This document shows positions 11,641 through 25,500 of a stretch of 64,000 nt of DNA, piece after piece (the first letter of the stretch is position 1; the number at the start of each line of letters is the position of its first letter). Location: NCBI GenBank assembly GCA_025345505.1, contig JANVCC010000130.1, positions 7,341,745-7,405,744 of the forward strand, given 5' to 3'. Made by a program: the position numbers and the translations under genes. Under the pieces are notes generated by a model, which searched no databases, had not been told where the DNA came from, and worked only from the letters and a program-made list of their open reading frames with translations. The stretch is from Todiramphus chloris collaris (Eukaryota > Chordata > Aves > Coraciiformes > Alcedinidae).

Positions 11641-13989
11641 AGTGATACTGCCTGATGTATAGTAGTGAAAACCTGGAAAGTAAGGAATTTGACAGTTAGA
11701 AACCTGTTTTGGGAGCCATGAATTTATGATCCCACAAAAAAAAACCTGTCAACTGAAAATGCGTATGTTTCCAACAGGTCTGGGGATTACAGCTTAAAGT
11801 CAAACTTCAACAATTTTCTAGTCCATCCTGAAGCTGCTGAATTGATGCAGTTCATTGGATCACCCTAAGTGGTGGATAGTTGCTTGTGAGATCATTCTCT
11901 TAAAAATGTTTTTAATCATTTTCTGCGGCTTTTGCATGGGGCTTTTGATCTAGGAAATGAGTTTTTCAGATATGCAGCATATGTACCTACATATTCTCCA
12001 AATGTTGGTCAGTGATGCTGTTGAAGAATTTGGTGGGGAGGTATCTGGAAGGAGTAAGACCGTGAATTATTGTTTATTCCAGAATGACACGCACAACTTT
12101 TTTTGCATTAGTATTATGTGCATTATTTTTGGCTATACATAGCACTTCCATACTCTGGTGGGCCGGCTTATTCATGTATAGCTGAAGTCAGCAAACAAAA
12201 ATTCTGGTATCTGAGAAGGCTAGGTGCAGGAGGGAAGGCAAGAAGGTATAATATGGTGTTCAAACAGCTAGAGAGGTGACAAAGGTGACAAACCATACAC
12301 AATGTTGCAGTTGATGGTTCCAGTACTTGCAGAGAACGGCAGCCTGATAAACCTTGCAGCTGGCAAAGTAAGTCTTTTATTTCATTTCGGTCTTTGAAAT
12401 TATATCTGACCATATAGTTTGTGGGCTGATACTGTATAGTGAGCTAAAATTGGGTATTTGTTTTTTTCCTTGGGAGGACTTGATGAAATACAGAACTCTC
12501 TTGAGGTTTCTATTTTTCTTGCCATGTTTGCTAATTGAGAAGATTTTGGTTTTAATTTCTTTTTATTTTCTGAGATACTAGACAATGGTGTTTCCTGTAA
12601 GGTTTTTTACTTCTTGTTGGCTCGTTTGTAACATTAAAAAGTGGTCGTCTAAGGTACTTAGACTTGAGGTTCATGCTTCAGAACTCGGGACTGCAAGTAC
12701 CTTTCTGGACTGGAGAGAAATTGTAGCTTATTTATGTCTGTATGACAAAAAGAACTAAGTGATGTCTCGGTTTTACCTCTTATGTTGTGCCTCTAGTGTG
12801 TCTCTTGACTGAGATTTCCCTGTTAAAACGTATAGAAGGTTTTGCATTGTGCTATCCGCTATATGTTTTCCTTATAACTCTCAGCAAGTGTTATCTCATA
12901 CAGGAACAGCTGAATATTTGTGTATTTTCAGCACTATGCAATTTTGATCCTTCATGGGATTGGTAAGGAGATAATGTACATTTGCAGTGTTACAGTTTAT
13001 CTGTGAGGCTCCTAACTAAAGATTAACAGCTTTAGGAATAAAGTAGAACTTCTGAAAAATGACAATTTGATTTCAAAACCTTCAGTCCTTTAGCAGTGAG
13101 GAGATAATCTTTTCAACAGTTCATACAAACAGTTCATATTTTGTTCTTAATGCTAATTCCTATGCATGAGAATGTATGATACTGTCAAAGGTTTTCCCTA
13201 TTCCAACTCGTATTTGGATAATGGAGAAGATTTGGAGTGGAAAACGCTTGACAGATCAAGTCCATTACAAACCTTGACTTGCAATACACTCTCAGTTGTC
13301 AGAAAGGAATTTGCACACTGAACATGTTTTTGAGTCCAGGCTTGGATGTTTTTCAGTATCTCAGCATTCATGTGCAGGTTTTCAGGTTACCTGTTTGTGT
13401 AAAATTCAAATTTTAGTTTCTGGCAACTTATAGAATATGCAAGAGAATGTGGAATAATCCAGACAAAATGTCCTCAAACTATCAGAGGTGTTCTGGCTTT
13501 TTGTCTTCAAGACCTTGCTATACAGAGTTGTGAACTGTCAGAGAACAGAATCTGTTTACTGGAAGAAAGATTGAGTAGTACAATTTGTCGCTATTATTTT
13601 TTCCAGTTTCCACATGGCAGACAAATGGAGCCTTCAAATTGTTATGCGAGAAGTTGGTGACTGAAGATATTTTTCATGTGTGTTGTGGCTGCCTGAATTA
13701 AGAGGGACACTAGGGCACGATACTTATTTAAACCACCTACTAGAAATTTTCTATTTCCTAGTGGTATCTTTAACGGAATGAAAGGTTCCCTGAGTGTTCT
13801 GTGGGAGCAGTTGATACTGGAAGAATGGCACACCCATCTTTGACTCTTGCAAGCATCACTTTGGAAATAAAAAAAACCCCAGGATTGGTACAGTGGTGGC
13901 CAGTGCTCTAGTTCATGGGTGCACGCAGCCTGGGGAATAATCAAGACAAGCTGGAGTCATGCACACACCTGCAGGGTACAATCTTATTG
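11641..13989. other. Intronic sequence, nothing recognised
   Basis: Single-copy-looking sequence between two CR1 elements, with only short open frames and no recognisable protein motif. The last 100 bases may include a poorly preserved CR1 5' edge. Confidence 0.55.
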
Positions 13990-15240
13990 GCATCATGGAG
14001 AATAAGGTGATGGCTTCACTGAGGGCAAACTGTGCCTGACAAATTTGGTGGCTGCCTGTGTCAGGGTTACAGTGTTGGTGGATAATGGAAGGTTAACTGG
14101 TGTCACCTACCTGGACTTGTGCAAATTGTTTGTCACTCTGACATGGCATCCTTGTCTCTAAATTGGAGAGACGTAGATTTGACAGATGGACCACCCAGTG
14201 GATAAGGAATTGGCTGAATGGTCACACTGAGTGGTGGTCAATGACTTGATATTCAAGTGGAGACCAGTGATGAGTGGCATTCCTCAGGGATTGGCACTGG
14301 GACCAGTGCTGTTTAACATCTTTGTCAGTGACATGGACATTGGGATGGAGTGCAGCCTCAGATAGTTTGCTGACACCACCAAGCTGAGTGGTGCAGTTGA
14401 CATGCTGGAGGGAACAGATGCCATCCAGAGGAACTGTGACAGGTTTGAGAGGTGGGCCTGTGTGAACCTTATGAAGTTCAACAAGGCCAAGTGTAAGGTG
14501 CTGCATGTGGGTCAGTGCAAACTTAAGAACAAATACAGGCTGGGCAGAGGATGGGCTGAGAGCAGTTCTGAGGAGAGGGCCTTGGGAGTATTGGTGGATG
14601 AAAAACTCAGCATGACCTCATGACCTGGCAACATGTGCTTACAGTACAGAATGCCAACTGTATCCCAGGCCACATCAAAAGAAGCATGACCAAGGGAGGT
14701 GATATCCCTCTGCTCTGGAGAGATTCCACCTGGAGTACTGTGTTCAGCTCTGGGACCCCCAGAATGAGAAGGACATCGACCTGTTGGAGCGAATCCAGAG
14801 GAGGGCCAGGAAGATAATCACCTCTGCTATGAAGATAGGCTGAGAGAGTTGGGGTTTTTAAGCCTGGAGAAGAGAAGGCTCCAGGGAGACCTTAGGGCAG
14901 CCTGTCAGTACCTAAAAGGAGCCTACAAGAAAGCTGGGGAGGAACTTTTTACAAGGGCATGTAGTGATAGGGTGAGGGGTAATGGCTTTAAACTGAAAGA
15001 GGGATTTCAGTTAGACATAAGGAACAAATTCTTACTGTGAGGATGGCGAGGCACTGGCACAGGTTGCCCAAAGATGTTTTGGATGACCCCACCCTGGAAG
15101 TGTTCAAGGCCAGATTGGATGGGGCTTTGAGCAGCCTGGTCCAGTGGGAAGTGTCCCTGCTAATGGTGGTCGGGCTGGAACTAGATTATCTAAAGATCTA
15201 AGGCCCCATCCAACCCAAACCATTCTGTGATTTTGTGATT
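13990..15240 (+). mobile_element. CR1 LINE, 5'-truncated, diverged
   Basis: The similarity to CR1 RT starts near ATGGCTTCACTGAGGGCAAAC and ends with CAACCCAAACCATTCTGTGATTTTGTGATTC, a doubled terminal octamer. Recognisable pieces are WIRNWLNG-like sequence at about 14200, the motif B region at about 14275-14320, motif C at 14366-14377 reading F-A-D-T just after an in-frame TAG, the ERWACVNLMKFNKAKCKVLHVG block (about 14453-14512), and MGFLSLEKRRLQGDLRAACQ near the C-terminus. Several frameshifts and stops break it. Confidence 0.93.
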
Positions 15241-18200
15241 CATTTTCAGTGGTAAAGTCAACAAATACAGTGTGTAGTAAAACAGCTGCTATGAATGGGA
15301 TTTATTTCGGGAAGTATTTTGTGTATTTTTTGGAAATAAAATGACTGTATTGACCTTCCTCTCTTGAGGTGAAACCAAATCCTGTAGTTGTCAAGCGTAG
15401 CAGACAGCAACTGATTTTGCAGCAGAAAGAAAACTTGCACAAACATCACCCATCAGAAACCATAAAATGTCTGTGTACTTGTTAGCTATGTTTAGTTCCC
15501 TATTTTTTTTTAAATCTTAAGAAACTAATGTTCCTTGATCTCCCTCCTATTTCCCTCCCATTTAATAAGTTATTTCTTATTAAAGAATAAACTTGTCAAA
15601 CATGTCCATGCGTGCTGGAAAGTCCTGTTTTTAAAGTAATATTTTTAACTGTGTATTTGTATTCAGGATACTCAGAAAATTCTGTTTGGTTTTGGTCAGA
15701 TGACCTTTTGTAAGCTAACAGCCAAGCACAGTGTCTTGCACCATGTAAATGTCTCTGTGTTTGATCATGAAAATACCATCAGAAAGGTGTCATGCTGGAT
15801 ATCCTTGGGTGCACAATAAATCCTGCTGCACTAGAATTTAAATGCTACAGTTAATTTTCTGTTGATATTGATGAACTTTCCTGTTATCTGAGCTGTAGAT
15901 CAGTTCACTGGCTTTGTGTAAGTATTGTGAGACTTACTAGGGCTAAGATTATTGATGTTTATTGGGCAATGAAATGTAATTTCAGGGTTACCTAAAGCAT
16001 TGATTTACTGTATCTTTTCCCACTGAGCTCCTGCAAAAATACCATTCCACTTGCTTTCCACATTGTGCTGTTCATTCCAGGGACCTCGGTGAGAAGGATT
16101 ATCACACAAGTAAAGTCTTTGCCCAAGAGATGTATTGACGGCAGTCTCTGGACTTGCCCTCTGTTCAGTGTTATCTTCACTTGAACTCTTCTGTACTGCT
16201 TCCCAGGGCTGTGACAGGCTGTGCTGTCCTAAAGAAACCTGAGGTTTGTTTCTTCAGTATTAAAACTGCAGTTAAATTTCTCTAGAGAGCCTCAGCACTT
16301 GTAGGAAAATTACCTCTAGTTTGCTGGGGGGGGGGGGAACAAAGCAAAAATGGCACTAAGGGGAAAGTTTGTGGGAAGAGCATTTGGTTCTTATTTGTTA
16401 CTATGTAATTATAATATATACTATAAAATAATTATTTTTTCCTTTTGTAACCCCTGAACAAAGAGGAAGGAAGATTTCCCAGCTGTATTTAGTAACATAG
16501 ATTCCATATTGGTGTGTACCCTTAATATGGGAGATGAGTAACCAAGAACTGTGTTTAGATAGCGTAACACTTCCTTCTATATCATAGCAAGTACTTTTGT
16601 TAGAGCTCATACGATTATTTGCATAAATTGCATAAACTGCAGAATTGGGGACAATTGTGTTGATGGAGATCTGTTTAATTAGGTTGTTTGCTAGCTTGTG
16701 GAATGTAATTGAAGAAATCTCCATACATTTGAGGTTATCCAGCTTTATTTCACTCTGTTGTACGTTCTCTGAAAGCTTTATCACACTAGTAGCCTGGTCA
16801 TACACTTCACTTGCTACCTACCCTTGGAAACAGTCATTGTATCTGTACATGTAATTAACTTGAATATAGTAATCTTCTTAGGGAACATAAAATGAAGTAA
16901 GCTGGAGAAATCTTTTGTGTTCACTGCTGTCTACCTAATACTTATATATAAACAGAGGAAAACCCAGAATAGGCTTCAGCAGTGATGAAGACAAAGGGCC
17001 ACGAGTAAAGAAGTTGTACAAGCCTTATAATGATGCTGAGAACATGCAGAGTTGCAGTAAATGGTCAAATCTTGCAAAGGACCTAAGTGTTGGTGCTTCT
17101 GTTTATACGCTCGAATGGCCTTTTGCTTTTGACTGTGTGTAGCGATAGCCCAGACTTTTCCATGGTCCCAGATGTGAGATGCCACCTCTCGTGATCCGTT
17201 GGTCTCAGAGGGAGCACACATGGTGTGCTGCCATAGTTTGTAACTGTAAAGGCCATGTATAACTCTTGTTTGCTGGCTAGGCAAAGCTGGTCCTTTCAGA
17301 ATGGACTTGGGTTATAAACCACCGAGTTACTGAAGAATGAAATTGTCCCAGTATAAGGCGGTCTTCTAACTAGCAAAGGCTTAAAAATCTGTCTGCTGGG
17401 CTAGTTGCCCAACTGTTGCTCACAGCATACAGGGTTTCATGCATCTTTTGGCAAAGTAACTGGTGTTGGCTGCTGTTGGAGATTGAAAAGCATGCTATGT
17501 ATGTTGTGTCCTCATACAATCGAGCACCAATTTCTGCATCCCCTAGAAAGCTAAACAAAGGAGATACTAATAGGAAAAAACTTACTGTGAGTTTACTTGC
17601 TGATCAGTAGAGAAAATAGGCTAAGCGTGTCACAGATTTGTAATGTGTGAATTGTGAAAGATCAAAAGCATGTGTTTTGTTTAGCAAATATTGGGGCTGG
17701 AGGTGATGTGAGGATTGCAAACGGTGGCCTGATGTTGTTCCTGATGTCTGCCTTGCTGGTATGAAAAGCTCAACTACAACAGTCTGTACTTAACATTATG
17801 TAAAATGTTGATGGTCAGATTATATTCTTTTTATAATGCAGTTGTTTTCTAATGGGGCTCAGAGTCAACAGGTTAATCACATGTCTTTAGTACTGGATAT
17901 TTCAAACTCCTGTGTTAATGAACCTGAAGCAATGGGGGTGGGGGGGGGGTGTGTGTGTATGTATGTCACAAGTGTTGGAGTAATTTGACTTGAGTATTAG
18001 TCCTTTTCAGACTAAATTATATACTATATAGCTGGTGTGAACTGTCTGCACAGTTATGCAAATCAGTGGATACTTTGTAAGACCTCATGACTGAGTCATG
18101 AATAAAAGCAGTTAATGTTTCAATCAAAATATTTTGATTTTAATACAGGTGTATTTGAAAGAACATAAGGTGCTGACGCTGATTTCTTGTATAAAGCAGT

Positions 18201-21149
18201 GTATCTGAATTATGGGATGTCTTGACATTGCTTATGCTATCACCTCTGAAATACTGTAGCCTCTGGAAATGTACTTTTCAGCTCTTGGAAAGGAGGAGGA
18301 AAGTGGCATGTGTCTGGCTAAAAGCAGCATAAAAAGTGAGTGTCTGTATGTACAGGGAGGGAATGACGTAATTTTGCTTTGTTCTATCCTAAAGCCTTTG
18401 AAAATAGGAAGCTTGTATAAACTTACATGAAGTATACAATTCTTTTGGTTTTTGGTTTTTTTTTTGGTTTTTTTTTAATTGCCATTTACTTGTAAATTAC
18501 TTATGTCATTTAAAACCAATGTTCAGGATTCTGTTTTTTTAAGCTGGAACTTAAGCACTGCTGTTGGCCTCCTCATCACATGTGGTCCCTTACGGTCACG
18601 TGTAAGTCCCTAATGAGTTCCTATATTTAATCTTAATTTCCTAACTTCTAACAGACTTATTAAAGAAAGTGAACACTGAATTTTGGAGAATGGTAGTTCA
18701 TGTTGCTTTGTTCAATGCATTATGCTACTGTAAGGGAAACTTCAAAAGGGACATGTGTTCACTGCAGAGCTGGCAGGTTGTGGTGAAGTACTGGGTGCAG
18801 TCTGCTTAGAGACCTGTGCAGGTTTTGACTGGCGATGTTATTTCAGTTATCTGACATTATAAGTACTACACAAGCTGTACTCTAAGCAAAAAGTGGTTTT
18901 CATAATATCCTGAAATGCTGTGACTGGAGAGTCAACTATTAGTGAATTGGATTGAAAGGGAAATGTTACCAGCATGAAGCAGAGAAATAAACCCTTCTAT
19001 TAGTATTTTGTGAAATAGATATAAATATGATGTAAAAGTTATGACAAAGCACAGGACTCTTAGTAAAAAGCTAAAACCAGAAAGAGTTGTTAAAAGCTGT
19101 TCCTTTTGCTTATCCAAAATAGGGAGTTTGAGGTACAAAGACCAGTTGGGGTATGGTAGGGCAATAAAAACCAACAAATTATCCTGACTTTGGTCTAAGA
19201 AGAGAACAGAGTTTTTAATTTCACAGTGCAAAATTGAAGTATAGTTAGATTAAATGCAAGACTATATTGTACATAAATAATTGTTTGTTTATAGGGCAAG
19301 CTTTTTGAATCTTTCTACACAATTGCAAATCTACTATTTGACAGTGGCTTCCTGGGGATTACTGAGCAGTAAAAATAAGCAGCAATGGATGTGGCATAAT
19401 AGGACTATTGTAGAAATCCCAAGGACTTCAACACCTGCTCTTTTATATATACACACATACACATACACAAGAAATTGCTAATAGCAGTCTTTAAACTGTT
19501 TTTCTTTACAAAGCAGACTTGCTATTGTATGACTTTAACATGAGTCATCTGCTTAAATCTGACTTGCTTTAGTCTGTAGAGTGCATGTTGATACAGTAGA
19601 GTTCTCATTTTAGCATTTCATAGACTTCTTACAAAGGAGCAATTCAAAGCCTAGCACTGGCTGTCTACTTTAATGGAATGCGTCAGTTAAGGCAATTTCC
19701 TGTTGCATGGAGAGAAACCTTAAGTAGATTTACTGAATGTGACAGGAGACGTACGTAAAAAGCAAATTATTTAGCAGTTTGGAACAAGACATTATGTTGC
19801 TTTGGAAGATTTGACTGAGCGGCATGTTATGTAACGGGCAATTCAGTAGGGTATTAAATATGTCAGTTTTTGGGTAAATTATAAACACAAAAGCAGTTTT
19901 CTTATGCCTCTTTTACACGTTGGAGGATCTGACATATCAGACAAGGCTACTGACACTGCATTGTCCTGTTCCTGTCCAATTTCTCTTTCTAAGGGCAACG
20001 GAGAAACAAGGCACTGTGATAAAGAAAACTGCTCCTGGTTTTAGGTAGTACTTTAATATCTGTATCTCCATTCTTCATTACTTGGCGGCAGTAACAGTCC
20101 CTTTTAATGGCAGGCTTGTTTACAGCTTCAGCTGTCTGAGCACTAGGTTGCTTTTGAACTAGGCTTTTGTTAATGTATTTTTTTTTTTTACTCCTCCTGT
20201 GAAAGGATGTTGCATTAACTTAATTTCAGTGCTGTAATTTCACAGAATTGTTTTTTTAAAAAATAATTGCTAAAAGCCATGCGTATAGCTTGGCTAAACA
20301 GCAGCTAGTAATTTGCAAGAATTGACAAGTTTTAAACACCAGAGTCTTGGAGGGTTTCCTTCACGTATGACTAGCCAGAAGCAAGAGTGATCCATTGAAA
20401 TAGAGAGATGGGGTAGAACAGGGAAAATGTCCTTTGCTTGCGGCTGGCCTTGAAGGAATTAGCTGCAGCACAACAGTCCATTTGTAAAATTAAAATGAAC
20501 AAACAAGCACTAAAAGATGCTGTGGGGATAAAAGCATCACAGTAACCTACAGTGAAGCAGAGCATGTGTACTGGTGGAACGCACAGGATGTGAGACATCT
20601 TTTGCCACTTCTGTTTGTTTAAATTTTAGCTAGGAAGTTAAAGCTCTCATTTGTTTTTGCGTGTCCAAGGATTTGCTAAACACTAGTGTTTTCAGGCTAA
20701 TGGAAAACTTGAGTTTGAGAGAGGATTTGTCAGAAGGTGTTTTCTGGTTTTCTTTTTTTTTTTCATAGGAAAAGATTACTTCAGGGTAAACACTGTGCTA
20801 TTTACTCCTATTTTTTCATAAAGATCCACTAGCGTGACTGCTCAGAGGTAATTTTGCAGTCATCTGTTATAAATCTGTTACAAAAGTCTTATATACTTCT
20901 CTGTATATGACATGAATTTCTTTAATCGAAAAAAGTGACCAGCTTCATCTTCCCCTCCCTTGTGTGACTTCAGGCACGAGCGCTGCATCTTGTATAGGCG
21001 CGTGAAAGATGCGTGCTGCAGCATGCCCTAGTGCAACTTCTCTTTTTCAAGGAAACCTAGTATTTAAAGAAAATTAAAAACATAGATGTTTGTCGACTGC
21101 GAACTACTTTCCTATCATTATATATTTTTTTATAACTATGGAAACAGAA
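15241..21149. other. Intronic sequence with simple repeats only
   Basis: About 5.9 kb of AT-rich sequence. It holds a G12 run at 16326-16337, a G-run followed by (TG)n and GTAT repeats at about 17934-17967, a perfect 18-bp palindrome at 18122-18139, a T/G-rich tract near 18445-18477, and short CA repeats near 19450-19470. Open frames are short, with no recognisable motif. Confidence 0.6.
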
Positions 21150-21732
21150 AGAGAGGGTGGAGCCAGCCTTTGAGAGCAGAGGCAAAGAAAGCTGTCAGTC
21201 TCCCAGGCTGCCCTAAGGAGGAATGTTACTGGCAGGTTGAGGGAGGTAATCCTTCCCCTCTGCTCATCACTGGTAAACCCACACCGGGAGCACTGCCTCC
21301 AGTTCTAGGCTTCCCAGTATAAGACAGATATGAACGTACTGGAGACAGTCCAGCAAAAGGCTTCTAAGATAATGAAGGGACCGGAGCATCTCTCCGGTCT
21401 GAGAGCACTGGGGACTGTTTGCCCTAAGGCTCAGTGTATCTCATCAATGCATACAAACGCCTGAAGTGAGGATGCAAAGACGACAGGCCTGATCTCTTTT
21501 CAGTGATGGGACAAGGGGCAATGGGCACTAACTAGAACATGGGAGGTTCCCTCTGAACATCAGGAAATGCCTTATTACTGCAAGTGCTGGCACAGTTTGC
21601 TTAGGGAGGTTGTGGAGCCTCCATCCTTGGAGGTATTCAGAAGCAATCTGGATGTGGTCCTGGGTAACCTGCATGGGGTTGTGCAGGATGACCTCTAGAG
21701 GTCCTTTCCAACTTCAACCATTCTGTGATTAC
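21150..21732 (+). mobile_element. CR1 LINE 3' fragment, old
   Basis: Similarity to the CR1 ORF2 C-terminus and 3' end starts near CTCCCAGGCTGCCCTAAGG and ends GAGGTCCTTTCCAACTTCAACCATTCTGTGAT. The typical TGGCACAGTTTGCTTAGGGA and GGAGGTATTCAGAAGCAA segments are present. Coding capacity is gone. The left edge is approximate. Confidence 0.88.
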
Positions 21733-22194
21733 AGGAGTGCATTTTGTTGTCAGTTAAATCTAGCCATTAAAACAGGAGAGATTTGTCAATTTGTGTTTGG
21801 TGCCATGAAGCAAGTGTGGGCTTGTAATGCTGCTTTTCCAAAGAAGATGAATCCTTCATCTTTTCTTTTTATCCCCTCCCATTTTTGAAAGCTTGAAATG
21901 ACCTTATTTGGCCTAATCTGAGATTATGCCATATGAAATGATGTTCCTTTTTAAAATGGGAGTCTTACTTTTAGTATGTGGTTCCAGTATGAAAACAATT
22001 CCCATCTCATGATTTGAGAGTACCAAAGCAGGCAAAGTATAAAACCAAGAGTGGAAGTTTCAAGTATGTCATCTGCAATGTGTTTCCCACTGTTCCTTTA
22101 GAGAACTGGGGAGGTGGGGTGGTGGTACTGGCAGTCCTATGGGGAGTTCTTTAAGAAGGCAAAGGAGTATTTTAGTTAAGAACTTTGTGAAATT
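21733..22194. other. Spacer between two CR1 fragments
   Basis: Short unique-looking stretch with no recognised feature. Confidence 0.5.
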
Positions 22195-22527
22195 TTGTTA
22201 GTCTAGAGAAAAGAAGGCTGCTCTCTACAACTACCTGAAAGGAGTTTCTAGTGAGGTGGGTGTTGGTCCTTTCTCACAGGTGACCAGCAATAGGACAAGA
22301 CAAAGTGAGCTTAATTTGTTCTAGGGAAGTTTTAAGTTGGATGTTATGAAAAATTGGATCAGGTTGCCCAGGGGGGTGGTGGAATCACCATCCCTGGAGG
22401 TGTTTAAAAAATGTCTAGATGTGGCACTTCAGGACATGATGGTTTAGTGTTCCTGATAATATTTAGTAGATGGTTGGACTTGATGATCTTGAAGGTCGTT
22501 TACAACTGTTATGATTCTATGGTTCTA
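22195..22527 (+). mobile_element. CR1 LINE 3' fragment
   Basis: A short 5'-truncated copy starts at TAGTCTAGAGAAAAGAAGGC and continues through CTACAACTACCTGAAAGGAG and GGTTGCCCAGGGGGGTGGTG. It ends GGTTGGACTTGATGATCTTG and ATGATTCTATGGTTC. Its wording resembles the 3' end of the element at 1-3520 more than that of the element at 10172-11581, suggesting a related CR1 subfamily. Confidence 0.92.
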
Positions 22528-25500
22528 AGGTATATGGCACTCGATTCTTTCGGGATTTTTTGTGTGTGTTGTGTTGTTCCTGTGAGATAAAATTATAAGG
22601 TAAAATTGCTGCTTTGGTTAGAACTGGAGAAGGGAGTATACAAGTGCTTGTTTTTTAGACTGATCAGCATTATTTTGACTTCTGCTCCCTGGAAAATACT
22701 GAGAAGCAAACTGCACAATTATTTACTTGCCCATTTTTATGATAGGAAGAAGAGACATTTGTCGAATTAGTGTGGTTTTTTTCATTTCTTTGCTGTGTCA
22801 CAGAAGTTCAAGAAAGGGAAAAGGACTGCAGAGGCTTTTGACCTGATGTAATGAGTAAAAGTTTTGTCATCTGTGTACTCCCCTTCCTTGCCTGCTTCTC
22901 CTCTTAATATATTTCTCTGGCAGTCCAGAAATATTTTGAAACCTGAGCTGCATGAGTTCTAGTCATTTACTATGTGTAGTTTGAAAAAATGCAAGCTGTA
23001 TTTAACATTAATAGAGTGCAGTGAACAGCCTGCTGTAGGAAGGCCTTCTTGAGGTAACTAGCAGGTCATGCCTTCATGACTGAAGCAATGTATTTCAGCA
23101 TTCCTGGTGAGAGTTTTGAACAACTTTGGCTCTGTGGATATACCTGCAGAGGTTCTGTTCTGCATCATGGTGTCACCTGCCTCTAAAAAGTTATGGCTAA
23201 AATTTCTTGTTAACAATATGAGAAAAAGTATAATGTTCATGAACCCAAACACTGATAAAAACTTCTGTAGGCATCAGCCTCAGGAGGATCTATTCTGTAA
23301 ATGGTGACTATTAAAACAGGCCAAAACATGTATAAAGTCTTACACTGTCTCTGGAAGTTAAGCTTCATGATTCTACTGTTACTGTATTATGACTACAGGA
23401 AGACTAATGCAGTTATCCTAACATGCTGGGAAGGATAAGGTAAATTGTCGTTGGCTTTATATGGCATCCAGTACTGTGGAACTCTTAACTTGCTGCTGGT
23501 ATGACTACTGCTTGAGAGGTTAATTGAGATATTGCTTCATCTAACATAAATATTTCAGAGGTAGGAAGGGGATTCTTAGTGCTCTCTATTCATCTACAAT
23601 TCCCACTAGTGTCTTTTACATACTTGTGGCTAAATTCTAAATCTAAATTTGTCATCTCAAACACTGCCAGGGACTTCAACTAAACAAAAATGGTTTGTTT
23701 CTTTTGACAGAGACATTTATATTAACTATACTATTGCTTCTGTAAATTAGTCCATGCTAAAATACCTCTCTAAAAAAAAAAAAAAATTACTTAATGCATT
23801 TCCTGTTTCATAATTACATCACATATTCACGATTTATGGTAGCTGGAATGAGGAGGAAGGCCACTACTGTTGCATGACTAAGGCTTGAATGATGCATAGG
23901 GCCTAGCAGTTAGTTTTGCAAACACTTGAAGACTGTTGTAAAGATGTTCATAAACTTGGTCTTTTTCAGCCAGCTTGCTCCTTGTTAACAATAATCCTGC
24001 CCTCCTCCAAAAAAAGAATCTGCAATAATTTATTGGAAAAAACCAAACAACCAACAAAACAACCAAAAGCAACAAAAACACTTCTAACATCTGTCGTGGC
24101 TCTTATAGTTGAAGGCATTCTTACTGTTTGGATTTTTATGTGCACTTAGTTGTATAACTTTGATAACTTCTAGTTTCTTCTTTAGAGGTCTCTTTCAAAT
24201 GCCCATATCCTAGATGTACTGTGCCTTTGCCTGTAATCTCTATATTGAGCATAGAATGCTCCTGTGCATACACAGGTGTCATAGGGTTGAAGACCTGCTG
24301 TGTTCTGTACCCTGAAACAACATCACTTTTTCAACACTGAGTTAATGTTTATGACAGTAATAAGAATAAATACCTGGATCCAGCTAGGCAAGCATGCTGT
24401 CTCCCCTCTTCATCCTAAGAGAGCCCCCCTCTTTGAGTAAGAATATGTCAACAGTTCTCTACAACACAAGTTTTTGAAATGAAGACCTGCACTTGTCTCT
24501 TTGACTTTTCTTGAAGGAGCATTATTTATATAGAAGCTTGAACTTGCATCATAGAACAATGAAATAAACTTTAAAACAACTCCTGTATTTTTCATTATAC
24601 AATAATATGCATTTAACTTTGGCTTTTACCTAAATTCTTTACAATAAATATTTTAGCTAATAAATGTTGTTTCCTAGTTATCTGCAGTATAGCAAGGACA
24701 GAAAATGGCTCCCTACAACATATTGCTGATGGGAACCTGGCTTCATGTGAGGAGTGGGGGAGAGTAGTCCTGTTCAAAGCCCTTTATTCTCTATAGCATT
24801 GCTATTTAGGTTTTCAATTAGAAATGCTAATAGAAAAGACACAAAAAGAGTATGGATAGCAGTTACCAGCCCCCCAGGAGCTCAGATCACCACTCTGTTT
24901 CAAGTATGGTGGGACAACAGTGTAGCATCTTAATGTCATTCTGTCACTCTTCCTTACCTGCTTCCTTGTTGCCTGTACCAAGCAAGGACTTGGAGGTGTG
25001 AGCCTCCAGAGTCCTTGCAGTTGGAGGTTTCTGTGTTGGACCACATAGATGTTACAGAGGAGAATGAAATGAGCTACAATTATGTCACAATACTGACACA
25101 AGTATGGTTCTAATTGGTTTTCAATTATAGCAGGTACATCATGGTGATATTCTTGAGAGCTTTTGAATGTAAACGCTACTGTTTGAAAATTATGGTTACA
25201 GCTGAGGGGAGCACTGTATCTGTCCCCAGTACTGCTGGTTCACCAGTAAGTCTTCAGAAACCTTGGTTCACACCTAACTCTAGATGATGAATGAGCAGCC
25301 TAATCATCTTCAGAATCATCCTAAAGCTGCATTCACAACTAAGCAGCATATTTTGGTACCAAATCAAGTTACAAAGCTTAGTTAGAAGGGCATAGTGCCT
25401 GAACTTCTGACTGTGCAGCACATAAACCGTTTAGTATCACACTGAAGGGCAAGTCCAAGGAAAGCCTTTATCCACGCTTGAAGGAAGCTTGGTTAGTTCT

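Noticed and set aside
18122-18139. Perfect 18-bp palindrome AATCAAAATATTTTGATT
   Set aside because: Short AT-rich palindromes are expected by chance in AT-rich introns, and there is no further structure around it.
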